From: Vanessa cardui
Taxonomy: Eukaryota > Arthropoda > Insecta > Lepidoptera > Nymphalidae
Direction: 5' to 3'
NCBI RefSeq assembly: GCF_905220365.1
Contig: NC_061133.1
Location: 8,174,171 to 8,238,170 of the forward strand
Length of the DNA: 64,000 bases
A program made the translations under genes and the position numbers. Positions 33,918 through 45,653 of the stretch are shown here, piece after piece. The notes below the pieces were generated by a model. The model was not told where the DNA came from and searched no databases. It saw only the letters and a program-made list of their open reading frames with translations. The number at the start of each line of letters is the position of its first letter. Positions within the stretch are counted from its first letter, which is position 1.

Positions 33918-34889
33918 AACTTAAACTTATAGGATGGGAATCGATTAAATACTATTCCTATTTGATAAGATATGTCATCATATATTTTAAATAGTTCAGT
34001 GGACTGGAAAAATTCCCAAACTGATGGTAAGTAGTCACAATGTAAAACATCTTACTTATTCACTTAACTTAGTTATTTAATACAAGTTTAAAATAAAATT
34101 TAAATATATAAACAGTTCAATAGCTAAGTTATAAGACATTTTATAATATATCCTAATTAAAGTTTTAATAAGCGAGTCCTCTCTAAAAAACTAAAACTCC
34201 CTGTAACAGAGCACAGTACACACACTATGTTCTATAGTTCATTATGCAGGGTTCTATCCTTGTCATTATCTTAACGAAGAGATCAATAAAGGAAGAGTTA
34301 TTTTAGGAAAAAAGTAAGAAACGTGATAACTCAAAAATGGTTCACTTTTGGAACATGCATATGAGGGTTAAAATTATTGCAAATTGTCACCCCTATAACC
34401 TCTTAACGGATATACGTCGAATTACCAATGACCCTGTATAATGTTAATAAAATGTCCTTTAATATTGTTCTTCAACCAGTATTTATGAAGAAAAAGATCT
34501 AAAAGTAAAACCTTCCCACTTTCAATCAGCTTACTTAGTACAGCGTATTCACACAATCTCTCTCATATAAAACCAGACTGAATGCGGGCAGATAAATCTC
34601 GGGATGAAGTAGGAAATTTTATAATATTTATTTATACAAAATATGCATCGGAATAAAACCTTTAATCCTCGTAACCGTGCGAATCTGAACGGGCTGCTGG
34701 TACAATATAAAATGAATTATTCATAGTAATCATTAATGCAATAAAACGTTATGTAAATTCAATAATACGAAACGAAGAAACATTGTTACCGATCAAATTG
34801 ATTTAAGAGCTGTAACGTTTCAGAACTGAATTGCATAACATCTATTGTACAATGTTTAAAGAAACGGGGTAGTAATTGATGATAGTTTA
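33918..34889. other. AT-rich non-coding stretch
   Basis: Nothing recognisable. Confidence 0.5.
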
Positions 34890-35120
34890 CTAAGTGGTAG
34901 GGCTTTGTACCCTTTGGGTAGATATCGCCCACCCATTACATATTCTACCGCCAAACAGAAATAGTTGTGAGTGATTCGGTTTAATTACAGGCACAAGGGA
35001 CATAATATTTTAGTTTTTAATGTTGGCGATATAAGAAATGATTAATATTGGTACCAATGTCATTTGTGATCATTTATCATCAAATGGCCCATTTGCTAGT
35101 TCTACCTACAAGAAATAAAA
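34890..35120 (+). mobile_element. Dispersed repeat family Y, diverged copy
   Basis: 'agtggtagggctttgtaccc', 'gatatcgcccacccattac', 'caggcacaagggacataata' and 'catttatcatcaaatggccc' follow the Y order, with scattered substitutions. Confidence 0.75.
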
Positions 35121-35530
35121 AGTCACACGAACTTCCACTATAGCTATTGTGATTAAGATATACATTATAAATACACGTCAATATATAACACACGGATAAA
35201 AAAAATATAATTACCCGATAGATAAGCAATATACTCGATATTGATGTACGTTATCATGACCTACTTCGGGCCATTTACTGTGGCCATTATAAGCGAAGTC
35301 TAGCCAACTGCTCAGGATAGATTATAAAGTAGAATTATGTTAGCGATCATGTTTGTACTATCATAGTCCGATAGTATGTTCGATCGGATAGCTTTATGTA
35401 CATTAGGAGACGTGTTTCAAATTCAGGCCTGATTTTGAGAACATCTACATAAAGCCTGTCATCTATTAAAGTAAGTTTTGGTTATTAAAAATTCCTCTTC
35501 TATTCCTCTTTTCTGGTATCCATCCATCCA
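35121..35530. other. Non-coding stretch
   Basis: Nothing recognisable. Confidence 0.45.
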
Positions 35531-35663
35531 TCAGCCCATTTCCGTCCACTGCTGGACATAGGCCTCTTCCATTGCACGCCACTGAGATCGTTCTTGGGCT
35601 ACTCGCATCCAGCTCCTGCCAGCCGTCTTGCGTAAGTCGTCATACCACCGTGCCCGAGGACGG
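35519..35663 (-). pseudogene. RTE-type LINE 3' end: C-terminus plus GGAT tail
   Basis: The minus strand is open for 43 codons with R-S-W-M-R-V-A-Q, R-S-Q-W-R-A-M-E-E-A-Y-V-Q-Q-W-T and a TGA stop at 35531-35533. It is followed at once by (GGAT)n. The Ala-Tyr-Val-Gln-Gln-Trp end and the short tetramer tail are hallmarks of RTE-clade retrotransposons. The rest of the ORF is missing by 5' truncation at about 35664. The open frame suggests a fairly young copy. Confidence 0.8.
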
Positions 35664-36719
35664 TAATATTAATATTTAGTAATATTTTCTGGTACAGTCG
35701 GGATTTATGATCCCCGGTTACAGGCTAGAGCCTAGTGGCTACACAGATCTAGCTGCTTATTATGAAAATATAAAACTATTAATAATACATATATATGTAA
35801 TAATAATAATCATGACAATGTGTATCTCGTAAATATTCACAATTATTAGTGAAATAGCTTTGCTTCCTAAATTACTTATGAAAAAAATGTTAGATATATA
35901 TTTTACTTACCATACCATACCATAGGTTATAATTATTTCAAAAATATATGTATACATTATACACATACATAATAATTTTGGTAATCGAGGGAAACGAAGG
36001 AGTTCGACAAGTTTGACCCAAACTTAGCATTGTCATACGTTACATGATAAAGTAATTCATGTTACAGGGTAAGTATGTTATGTAGACATTCAAAAACACT
36101 TGGTATGCTTCAGTTCTGAAAACTATATTGCAAGTCCTTGTGAAACTCAAGACAACAAGTTAGTTATTAGTTTTGAGATCATTGCACAATACAATAATAT
36201 AGTTATTAAATAATTCGTTAAATAAAAAAAATGTTATAGTGATAAAAAAACTGCCCTACAATACTCGCATGTGATGTATAACATCTGACATCACACCTTA
36301 TTAGTAAGCACATTAACATTATATCCTTTCGGAAAAGGGGCCGGGACCTTTTGGCGACCAAATCTATTTACCGAGCGCGCTCTTTGTCCAAACCAAATAG
36401 CGCGCACTTACCCGGTTTCTCGTTACACTTCCGTCCCTTTTCACGAAATCACTCCCACAAATTGTAGGAAAGCAATCTTTACACATCAAAAATAATAATG
36501 TATAGTGCACAAATCATGACTTCCTGGAATGCTATCGGCACGCCACCTCTTCCACATTAGCTTCGCCCGTAATGCCATTTCCCTGACGACGACGACGAGT
36601 TTAATGTTAACGTGTGAAGAGATTTTCTAAGCTAGAGAGTGACATTTGTTTTTTGTTTTTTGACATTAAGGAAGGAAATAAAATGTGATAAGAACATATA
36701 CATTTCGTCGTAGAAGTTA
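35664..36719. other. Non-coding stretch with a GC-rich CpG-bearing island
   Basis: 36330-36450 is strikingly rich in G, C and CpG for this window. It includes inverted gcgcgct / agcgcgc arms (about 36377-36407). A GAC triplet run lies near 36585. No frame or repeat match is seen. It could be a regulatory island or the end of an unrecognised element. Confidence 0.35.
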
Positions 36720-36890
36720 TCAATACTAGTATTACGTGAAAGTAACTCTGTCTGTTACCTCATCGCTTTTAAATCCATTTAGATTTAGATTAAATTTCGT
36801 ATGGAGATAGGTTGAGTTCCAGAAAAGGACGAAGGCTATTTTTCTAATTAAATCCTCGAGGGTGTTAAATGGGTAGTGACGGTTTATATA
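36720..36890 (+). mobile_element. Helitron-like fragment (H2-related)
   Basis: It begins TCAATACTAGTATTACGTG after A and continues 'aaagtaactctgtctgttac', then 'gagggtgttaaatgggtag', a block also seen in the CTAG-ended piece at 17935-18055. The 3' end is not clear. Confidence 0.5.
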
Positions 36891-37476
36891 TTGTATTTAA
36901 TGCTATATAAATTTTGTGCTGGTAAAGAAATTGTCCTACTATTTTAAAAATATATTCACATTTTATTCATTGAAAACAATTTATTAAATATCTACCTATA
37001 ACAAGATTGAAAAATATCTGCACCACTGTTCAATAACTCTTTCACGATAAAAGCACAATGACTTTGCACTAAAAAACTATATTTATAATTACTTCGTGGA
37101 ACCCTTTATGGTAAATCAATTCATCGATGAAATATTTGCTTCGAGTCTATACATTAAAGTCTTACTCACTGCACGGTCATGAATCACTCGGAATGTTCAT
37201 TTCATTACCGCTGTTTGTAACCTTTCAGAAATTATAATTTATTGGATTTATAAAAAATAAAAAGGGTTTTATTCAGCAAATATTTTTCGAGCACATAAAA
37301 AATATTTGTTACCAAATTGATAAATTATTCAATAATTACATATGTAGTACATTACATATGTATGTACGGATTGCATATGTCGTATCACATACATAGTACG
37401 AGATCTATGGGACAAAATTCCTTCGATCGTTGAAAAGTTCATTACGTAATAATATTTTAACTGTCGTTGTGAAAAA

Positions 37477-37529
37477 CAAAACATTGACAAACCCCCTTCA
37501 TAAAAAGAAGGGGGTTTGTCAATGTTTTG
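37477..37529. repeat. Perfect 23-bp inverted repeat, 7-nt loop
   Basis: 37477-37499 is the exact reverse complement of 37507-37529; the loop is ataaaaa. The stem contains a C5/G5 run and is very stable. It is not part of a recognised element. Confidence 0.85.
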
Positions 37530-37616
37530 GAATCCAATTCGGAACTCGCCACATATAATAAGTTTACAAAGTTTATAGATAATGTACGTATTTACAGCAT
37601 GCATGTTGTAAGATTC

Positions 37617-37652
37617 CGTTGCAGGAAATAAAATGTATTATTTCCTGCAACG
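37617..37652. repeat. Perfect 15-bp inverted repeat, 6-nt loop
   Basis: 37617-37631 pairs exactly with 37638-37652, loop aatgta. It lies 87 bp after another perfect hairpin of unrelated sequence. Confidence 0.75.
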
Positions 37653-38104
37653 AATGTTAGAACATGCTCTCTGTAAATAGAACTTACCTAAATAATTTAT
37701 TTGATTAGTGTGTCCTCATAGTTGGCCTCTTTGATATGAGAAACTACAGGGATGCTCATAAAACATTGTTTATCTGCTAAAATAAAGGAGGGAATTATTT
37801 TTGTGGGTAACATTTTCATGAAACATTAAATTGACGTTATAATATTTGTACCATGTATAAGTAATCCGAATAACGCGTTACGTTTTATTTATGTGTATCT
37901 AGCTTTTGTCTGCGACTTCGTATGCATGAAAGTTGAAAACATTTGTAATGTACTCAGTACATAAATATGCTGTTAGCAGTAGAGTGAAATGGACCGTCAC
38001 AATGTTGAGTTAGGTTAGGATATGTTGGTCACTATTATATAGGAGTACTTTGTCATTATTTTGTGACATTTTAAAATTATAATATCTCCCTTCTTTCGCT
38101 GGAA

Positions 38105-38340
38105 CGTTTTCCTATATGAACTGGAAGGGTATATGGGACTCACCGGCACCCGGGTGCCCTAATACCCTTTAAATATGTAGCGGTAATCACTTCGTCCCTT
38201 TGAAGGTTGCCACGGGATCTCGGGTGCACCCGTGTGCCGCTGGACTAAAGATCTGACTCGTCCCACCACCAGCAAACCTGGATATTCACCGCTCCGGGGC
38301 AACTGAAATCGGTATACTTCCACCAGCGGCTTTATATTGT
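38105..38340. other. GC-rich island, probably a retrotransposon 3' region
   Basis: About 50 percent GC with 'ggcacccgggtgcccta', 'cgggtgcacccgtgtgccgc' and 'ctcgtcccaccaccagc'. It contrasts sharply with its flanks and has no open frame. It resembles 3' untranslated sequence of R1-like LINEs as I remember them, but this is uncertain. Confidence 0.35.
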
Positions 38341-38631
38341 TAAGTAAAATATTGTATTTAATAGCAAAAGGATTGATATTATGCTTATAAAAAGCTTTCT
38401 CATATAGTACATTATTTCATTGTCGGAACCTTTTTTTTAATTTTTAATGGTAACTCTATGATATTCGGTTATCTTAATAACTAGGGTCGGTAAAATTAGT
38501 AAAAGGTGTAGTATTTTCGAGCTAAATAGGTAACTATTAAGAAAGTAAAAAAAAGTAATTTCAAAAATCTCTCTAGAAGACGACATAAAAAAAAATTCTT
38601 ATAGTATTTTAAAAATTCTTTCAAATGAGAG

Positions 38632-38939
38632 AGTCGAGATGGCCCAGTGGTTAGAACGCGTGCATCTTAACCGATGAATGCGGGTTCAAACCCAGGCAAG
38701 CACCGCTGATTCATGTGCTTAATTTGTCTTTATAATTCATCTCGTGCTCAGCGGTGAAGTAAAACATCGTAAGGAAACCTGCATGTGACAAATTTCATAG
38801 AAATTCTGCCACATGTGTATTCCACCAACCCGCATTGGAACAGCGTGGTGGAATATGTTCCAAAGCTTCTTCTCAAAGGGAGAGGAGGCTTTTAGCCCAG
38901 CAGTGGGAATTTACAAGCTGTTGTTATTTGTTGTTGTTG
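38632..38939 (+). mobile_element. Metulj-type SINE, full length, 13-bp target duplication
   Basis: It is flanked by perfect direct repeats tttcaaatgagag (38619-38631 and 38940-38952). The head 'agtcgagatggcccagtgg', B box 'gggttcaaaccc', full body and a TTG-type tail (38920-38939) are all present. The intact duplications and few substitutions make this one of the youngest copies here. Confidence 0.9.
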
Positions 38940-38952
38940 TTTCAAATGAGAG

Positions 38953-40380
38953 CTGTGTTTATATTAATAATATTAAATAGAATTAATTAAAATATTATTT
39001 TTTCTATTAAATTCAAAGTAGAATACTACTAGATCAATCAGTTTGTACTTCAAACCTTGTTTAATATCATTAGGCGTAGCTTTCGTCCTCACTTTAGGTA
39101 AATAAACCTTAAATATCTAATAGGACTTCATTAAATAGGAAGTGAGTGTGCAATAGCTGTGTTTATTTGAATTTCATATAATCTGTCGTCTCGTGTAGCT
39201 TTTGTGTCAAAACTTCTATATACTTCAAACGTTTGCAAGATAATTGAATCATATTATTCTACATCCGTGTACTTAATGTTCTGAATAATATAATGATATA
39301 TGCTGACTGTACTGTTTTATCGATCAGAAAATATAATTAAAATACAAACTTTCTCGTATTTCAATAAATTACTAAAATATATTTGGTTGAAAGATCGATT
39401 TAAAGTTTATGCCGTTATCAGTTTTGTCAAAACATCTGTGATTTTATACTAGTTAACAAAAGGTGTTAAGCAATAGGTTCTAATAACCAGTATTGTTAAA
39501 ATAATTAAAATGAAAATCAAAGTATTCAGATTCAAAGAACCTAAACAAATTTAATTAAGGTAACTTCGGTAACATTGTATTTGAAAGTAAAAGAACAAAT
39601 ATTTATTTTTTAATTTTTTAAATTATAACATTATTAAATTTTGAGTCAGTTATTACATTTCACTATTTGCATATACGCAAGTCCACCGGTGTTGCGAATT
39701 AACATGAATGCAGTTCACTTCAGATGATACTTTAGTCCGTATGTTTTGTCAGTAATAAAAAAAAACATTTTCGTTCGGTTTCTATGTAAAGTTAAAATCA
39801 ACTGGAGCTTTACGTTGTATGGAGAATATGTTTTATACGTAAAATTATTTATTTGCTTTTACAGCAGTCCTTGCCATTTCTAATAACATAAATATTCACA
39901 AGTATGTTATTTTATTTTTAACGGATCCCTTTTCATCCATTACTTTTGATTATGCGAATAATTCCGTATTCAAATCGAATGTGTTATAACATATTTTTTG
40001 TATCCATTGCTATCATAAAAATAAAATTTCTTTCCCGACAATTTACATAGCAATCATGTTTGTATTTATCAGTTAACATAATATTGCAATATCTTATATA
40101 AAGTAAAAATGTCGTGTCAGATTATATTACAGATTTACATTACAGTTGTATAACGATGAGACTGGGGCTTATAAACACACACATAGGCACATACACACAC
40201 GAACATACTCATACAGAAACATACATACGAGTACAACAATAAAACAATGAATACAAACAATAATGGGGCAACGAGCTTGTCCTGGGGAATACTGGTAGTT
40301 CATTAAGACAGTTCAATTTTTTTTTCATAGTTAAGACGTAAAAATTCAAGTAAAAATATGTAATGATATTTAACTTTTTG
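38953..40380. other. AT-rich non-coding stretch
   Basis: A CA-rich run lies at 40175-40210 ('cacacacataggcacatac'). Otherwise nothing recognisable. Confidence 0.5.
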
Positions 40381-40475
40381 AGCCGTGATGACCGAGTTAT
40401 TATAACGCGTACATATTAACCGATGAATAGAGATTCAATTCTGAGCAGGTACCACTATACGTGCTTAATTTGTGT
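40381..40475 (+). mobile_element. Metulj-type SINE head, decayed and 3'-truncated
   Basis: 'agccgtgatgaccgagttat', 'acgcgtacatattaaccgat' and 'gcttaatttgtgtt' match the SINE head region. The body is absent. Confidence 0.55.
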
Positions 40476-40984
40476 TGATTCTTCAAGCCAATTAAATTCC
40501 ACCAAGAGTAAGGAATTAGTAGGTAGGCTATTAGTTTACTTTTAATTTTTTATAATATTTTTTCCTCTCCTAGAACATCGGTTCGTAAACTTCTTTGTTA
40601 TCTGCCCTGGCTCTTTATAATGTTAATGTAGACGCCTATGGGCATTTGTTATATGAATACAGCCTTTTAGCATCTTTGACATACCACTTATTATAAAGGC
40701 TTTTAAGGATAAACGACGAAAAGGTTGGTCCGTTATTTTATAAAACAAATGAACAAATATAATTGAGAATAATTCATTGATAAAGTAGGGCTATATATGA
40801 TAAGATTTTTGTTATACTGAAAATTTTTCGTTATGTTAGAATTGAGTAATAATTACAATACCATACATTCTACTATATGTATATAATATGAGACATACAT
40901 ATATTATACAGGTATATAGTTCATTAATTAGACAGGTTAAATATTATAGCGCATTATTTTTTTGTACATAACTTTTAAGATATA
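40476..40984. other. AT-rich non-coding stretch
   Basis: Nothing recognisable. Confidence 0.5.
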
Positions 40985-41222
40985 GGTAGGAGGACGTGCG
41001 AATGTTCAATTTGATTGGTCACCACCGCCATAAATATTAACCATTTCATAATTCTCAGATTTTACAAAGGTTATATATTCCTTGTGCTTGTATTTTATGG
41101 GTATTTCAAATTCGGAACAACAATAGTAAGTAGTGCTGTTCAGTTCAGCGGTATACTCGTGTATTATATATGAAATGGGTGGTGAGCCAGTTAGGCTGAC
41201 ACAAATCCCTACCACCAAGTCC
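40985..41222 (-). mobile_element. Dispersed repeat family Y, inverted copy
   Basis: 'aggtaggaggacgtgcgaat', 'gattggtcaccaccgccata', 'ggtatactcgtg'..'aatgggtggtgagccag' and 'caaatccctaccaccaagtc' follow the mirrored Y order. The 70-codon minus frame is incidental. Confidence 0.65.
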
Positions 41223-41264
41223 TACAAAATTTATGTGAAATTCACTTATTTAATTTGACAAAAT

Positions 41265-41564
41265 ATGATGAATTATACATTATTTCCAGAATGGTTGGCG
41301 TTCATGTTTACCGCTCTGCTTTTAAGAGTTGTAGCTTTATGTAAGCTATATTACAGCCTATATCCATTCTCATTCAAGGATGCTGATTTTTTTAACTTCT
41401 TAGTAATTCAAAGTTTGCTTAATCTCTTTTTGAGATTATATCGTCAAAGTTTACTAACTTTCTACAGGGTTATGGCATTATTTGTTGTTCTGATAATTCT
41501 GTATATTATATACTTTTTCCAGTGGCTATCCTTGCATCATAGAAGGAGCCATCTTATATTTTGA
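41265..41564 (+). CDS. Doubtful 99-residue hydrophobic frame
   Basis: The frame M-M-N-Y-T-L-F-P-E-W is almost entirely Leu, Phe, Ile, Val and Tyr and would give about three membrane segments. It sits between a family Y copy and a Helitron piece. Hydrophobic frames are common by chance in T-rich DNA, and there is no promoter, splice or homology support. Listed only because it is the longest frame in its interval. Confidence 0.12.
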   Translation: MMNYTLFPEWLAFMFTALLLRVVALCKLYYSLYPFSFKDADFFNFLVIQSLLNLFLRLYRQSLLTFYRVMALFVVLIILYIIYFFQWLSLHHRRSHLIF

Positions 41565-41574
41565 GTAGAATAAG

Positions 41575-41730
41575 ATTACGTCTTGCCTTGGCATTCGAGA
41601 ACCACATTGACCACCGAAATGAATTACATCAAATTCGGTTCGGTGGTCAAGCCGTGAATTCCTAACAGACAGACGGACGAAAATACCGACAGAGTTATTT
41701 TAGCATTTATAATATTAATATAAATAAAGG
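41575..41730 (-). mobile_element. Helitron-like H2 fragment, inverted and diverged
   Basis: 'cttgccttggcattcgagaa', 'catcaaattcggttcggtgg', 'agacagacggacgaaaatac' and 'tagcatttataatattaata' follow the H2 order from its middle to its 5' end. Confidence 0.55.
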
Positions 41731-42705
41731 TATAGGCGACGAGTTATGAGTAATAATATTATATTTAGATACACAATCATGATAAACAATTATACTCGAA
41801 CATATTGTTAAAGCTTGATATCTCACTAAGGCAATGATATTGATTAACAATTTCATCTTACGTAATGACATGTAAATAGACAGTCTGTATTAACACAATC
41901 ACTTATTAGCGAAGGATTGGAGAGGGTCGGGTGTGAATGATAAACAGAGCAATTTGTCTACGCTGAGGATTATCATATTCATACACGATACATAATAATA
42001 CTATTTACAGGATAGATTTACTCCTTCAAATAAACGCTGTTCGATCGTATTTATACAAATACATCAATAACATAACTCTGTGTAAGTACATGTTATATTT
42101 TTAAATGTGTCTGTATTCGTTTATAATTAAATAATGAATCCAATCAAAAACATAAATGTGAAATGAGAACTAAGTTCAATATGATATATTATCTAAATGG
42201 GTGCCAAGTTCAATGGTCAGTCCTGAAATTTATTTTTAACTGCATAAAATATTTTTTTTCTTATAACTAAGGATAATATATTGCAGCCTAAGGTCTGACT
42301 TGGCTAGCACTCATATACCTAATTACCTATCTGCATGCCAAATTTTAACTATCTAGGTCATCTGGAACTAGGTTAGAGTTTTGATCTACAAGCCAATAAG
42401 ACGAGAATAAAAATGACGATTTTTGGATGTTAATATCTAAACAACCGTTTGAGATGTTTTAATGGAATTAGGAGCACACATTATGTATCTCGCAAATCTC
42501 AATATATATAAGCAAAGCATTTTACACGTTTATATAAAACAGTTTTTGAGTTATGATGGGGCCCAAATTGCTCGTGTATTATTTACACGCGGTGCTGTTT
42601 GCCAGTTCTATTACTTGAACTTGGCTTAACACGCTACCACGTGTCTAAATTCAAATTAAATTGATTATTATTTACTATAGGCTACCCGACCTTCGCATTT
42701 TGAGA
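41731..42705. other. AT-rich stretch, partly a probable dispersed repeat
   Basis: 42195-42520 ('gtgccaagttcaatggtcag', 'gcctaaggtctgacttggct', 'tatctaggtcatctggaac', 'aaaaatgacgatttttgg') reads like a repeat I recall from other lepidopteran sequence, but there is no second copy in the window to confirm it. The rest is featureless. Confidence 0.35.
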
Positions 42706-42805
42706 TTAAGTGTCAATGGCGCAATGGCTTACGGTTTGCCTAGTGCTATAGACGTAGGATCGATCCTGACCCCAGGGGCAATTGTCATCCTATCAATAAT
42801 AGGAA
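42706..42805 (+). mobile_element. tRNA-like SINE head, third family
   Basis: 'gtcaatggcgcaatggctta' carries an A-box-like segment and 'taggatcgatcctg' a B-box-like segment at tRNA-like spacing. The body is not recognisable beyond 'gcaattgtcatcctatcaat'. It could also be a decayed tRNA pseudogene. Confidence 0.45.
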
Positions 42806-43883
42806 TATTTCTTAATTAATATTTAGAGTATTTCTTCTATTATTTTAAAAATAAACTATTTATACTGAATATATTGAGAGATACTGAGAAAATAAAAAGG
42901 GAAGATCTTGTATGTTTTTGGTCCAGGGACCATCGCTGACGTACGCAGAATTACTCATCAATCTCTCATGACAATCGAATGAATGGTTTAACAACGCTTA
43001 GAGGACAGACACACGCCATTCATCTCTTTTTATATCGCTTATTATTATCATATATTCCATTAACGTAGATTTATTAGTAAAATTAGTATATAGCTAACTC
43101 ATCGCTTCGCCCGCACTCCGAATACGTTTTCAAACAGATAACCTTATGCGAGCGCTTTTATGGTCTTAAAGGTTAATTTCTTTTAAAAAGTATTTCCAAA
43201 CAACTCGAGTTATTTGAGAAACTCATCCTCGATCATCAATATAACAGTTTATATTTAAGGACAATTTGCTTTTCTTTGAAAACAACTACTTTTTATAAAG
43301 TAAAAATAGTTACTGTTATCTTGACAGCGTGGAATTATGATCAGAATGCTAGCAGTAGGTTTAGTATATGCAGGTATATATTTAAAAACTTAATATTAAT
43401 AATTCTTCTATAAATAACCATAATATATACTTTTTTTATAATAAAAAAATAATAATATACAAATAATATTTAAATGAAATAAACCACGAATAGAGTTATA
43501 ATATTTATTTAAACTTAAATCTGTCATTCCAAAATACATAGAAAATTTTACAGTAAAAATACAAGTTAAAATTTTGATATGATTATGAATTCTTTGCGTT
43601 GAGTTCACCGTAGAATTCTCTGAATAGACGATATTAATTCCGACAACAAGCCGTATTTCGAAACTATTATGTTAACATAAAATAAAGTTTACTTAAATTT
43701 TGAAACTGTGAGTGTTATATAAAATTAAATTGGACTAATGCATTTTGTATGAACAAATGCAATTATGAGGTATTCATATAGATATGTATTCAAAAGTACA
43801 TACTTTAGTCAAGCATGTACTTTTAAATCGACATTTTACAAAATCATATTTATCATGAAATCAACCAATACTAAACTCCAGGT
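42806..43883. other. AT-rich stretch with a scrap of repeat R
   Basis: 43322-43358 ('cttgacagcgtggaattatg', 'gaatgctagcag') is a short decayed piece of repeat R on the minus strand. Nothing else is recognisable. Confidence 0.4.
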
Positions 43884-43895
43884 ACTTTTTGAACA

Positions 43896-44196
43896 ACAAC
43901 AACAACAACAGCCTGTAAATTCTCACTGCTGGGCTAAAAGCCTCCTCTCCTCTTGAGGCGAAGGTTTGGAACATATTCCACCACGCTGTTCCAATGCGGT
44001 TTGGTGGAATACACATGTGGTGGAATTTCTATGAAATTTGTCACATGCATGTTTCCTCAGGATGTTTTCCTTCACCGATGAGCACGAGATGCATTATAAA
44101 GACAAATTAAGCACATGAATCATCGGTGCTTGCCTGGTTTTGAACCCGCGATCATCGGTTATGATGAACGCGTTCTAACCACTGGGCCATCTCGAC
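43896..44196 (-). mobile_element. Metulj-type SINE, inverted, with target duplication
   Basis: The CAA tail is at the left and the polymerase III head at the right (minus 'gtcgagatggcccagtggt'). Flanking direct repeats actttttgaaca (43884-43895) and actttttcaaca (44197-44208) differ at one position. The body is complete. Confidence 0.9.
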
Positions 44197-44208
44197 ACTT
44201 TTTCAACA

Positions 44209-44778
44209 TTCACTTTTAATATATTAATTCAAACAAAAATCATTACATACAATTTTATCGATAAGGTTATAATAGATTTTGGCATAAGCCGATCACTGGT
44301 TCGGCTTATACTGAAATTGAACCAATGTTTTTATGTATATAGTAATACGAATTTTGTGTAAAAATCGATCATATTGTTAGAGAAAGTTAGTTTAAATGTA
44401 GTGATTCGCTTTTTGTCATGTTATAAAAAAAAAACATATTTGCGTGTTATGTCACCCGTAGTGATTGTACCTCGTTGTAGATTTGAATATAAAAGTTGAA
44501 CTAAAAAACAAATATTTCTTTTATTTTTATTACAATCCTTACTTTCAATAAAAAATGGATTTGCTAATGGAAGCGCAAGCATCCCAGTACACGTGACAGA
44601 TATTCTCACGTACATAGGTGTCATAAATGTTTTGTTATACGTTTCATACATATCATCATGTTAACTCGACTTCGACCTTGAAATTTTAATCTCAGTAAAT
44701 CTAAGCAGTATCACTAATACAGGGGAAAATGTAATTCCTAGTGTTTATCAGGCATGACAAGATAGACAAGTTACAGTT
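44209..44778. other. Non-coding stretch; weak minus-strand exon-like frame
   Basis: On the minus strand a frame starting at 44651 reads M-Y-E-T-Y-N-K-T-F-M-T-P-M-Y and meets a good donor-like GTAAGG near 44545. There is no partner exon and no acceptor upstream, so I do not call it a gene. A 9-bp stem (ataagccga / tcggcttat) lies at 44284-44309. Confidence 0.2.
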
Positions 44779-45055
44779 TCCAACCGACTTCAAAAAAAGG
44801 AGGAGGTTCTCAATTCGACCCGTATGTTTTTTTTTCTATGTTTGTTACGCGATAACTCCGCCAATTATGAACCGATTTGAACAAATCTTTTTCGGCGTAT
44901 AGGTAATATAATAATAATACCTCAAGGGTGGTCCCATTTATATTAAATAATAAAAAAAACAACGCCCAAGGGTGGAAAATTTGGGATGAACTTTTTTATA
45001 CGCAATATCTCCGCCGATTATAAACCAATTTGAACGTTTTTTTTTTTTTAAAGTT
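44779..45055 (+). mobile_element. Element X, left part
   Basis: It begins 'aaccgacttcaaaaaaagga' and 'ggttctcaattcgac', then a subfamily-specific middle ('ataactccgccaattatgaa', repeated as 'aatatctccgccgattataa', and 'caagggtgg' twice). The right terminal repeat is missing. Confidence 0.65.
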
Positions 45056-45653
45056 AATTATTTTAAACAATTTCGTATTGAAAAAATTATTATTTCCTCA
45101 AATTTGTTAAGTAAACATAATGCTTGCTCGTATTATATTCGCTCGACAAGTTTATCTTAGAAGCTGACAATTCTACAAGTAAATTTATTACTTAGAATGA
45201 AACATTTAAAAGGATTTGTGGTTTCCTTCACCGATCTAGCACTCAGTCATGAAACCCGAACTACAATGCTACTTATTAATTATTTATAACACTTAAACAA
45301 GCAATTGTTATCAAAATATACAAACAGCAACTGTTTGTATCTAATCATTTATTCACGTCAAAACGCAAATATATAAAGAGTCCCTTTGATTCAGATATCG
45401 TGCACATTGATACCTGTGTTTTTATGAATGATACATTTATTTTTAATGATAATGATTCATATTTTATACAAAATTTCTAAGACTTACAATGTACACTGGA
45501 ACTCGACGTGATGATAATTTACTCTCCTTTAATTTAATATTTATAAACGAATACTACTACACAATAGCTATTGGTATTCCGACAGGTTTTAATAGCATTA
45601 CTGTTAAATAGTTATAGTTTATAAAACCAATTTAATATGAGTAATTAAAAGAA
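45056..45653. other. AT-rich non-coding stretch
   Basis: Nothing recognisable. Confidence 0.5.

Larger units (their letters stand above)
36891..38104. other. AT-rich stretch with two perfect hairpins
   Basis: Contains the inverted repeats at 37477-37529 and 37617-37652. A 91-codon minus frame overlies both and owes its length partly to them. Nothing else is recognisable. Confidence 0.45.

Noticed and set aside
44421..44651. Exon with a GTAAGG donor on the minus strand
   Set aside because: No acceptor, promoter or partner exon; the donor match alone is weak evidence.
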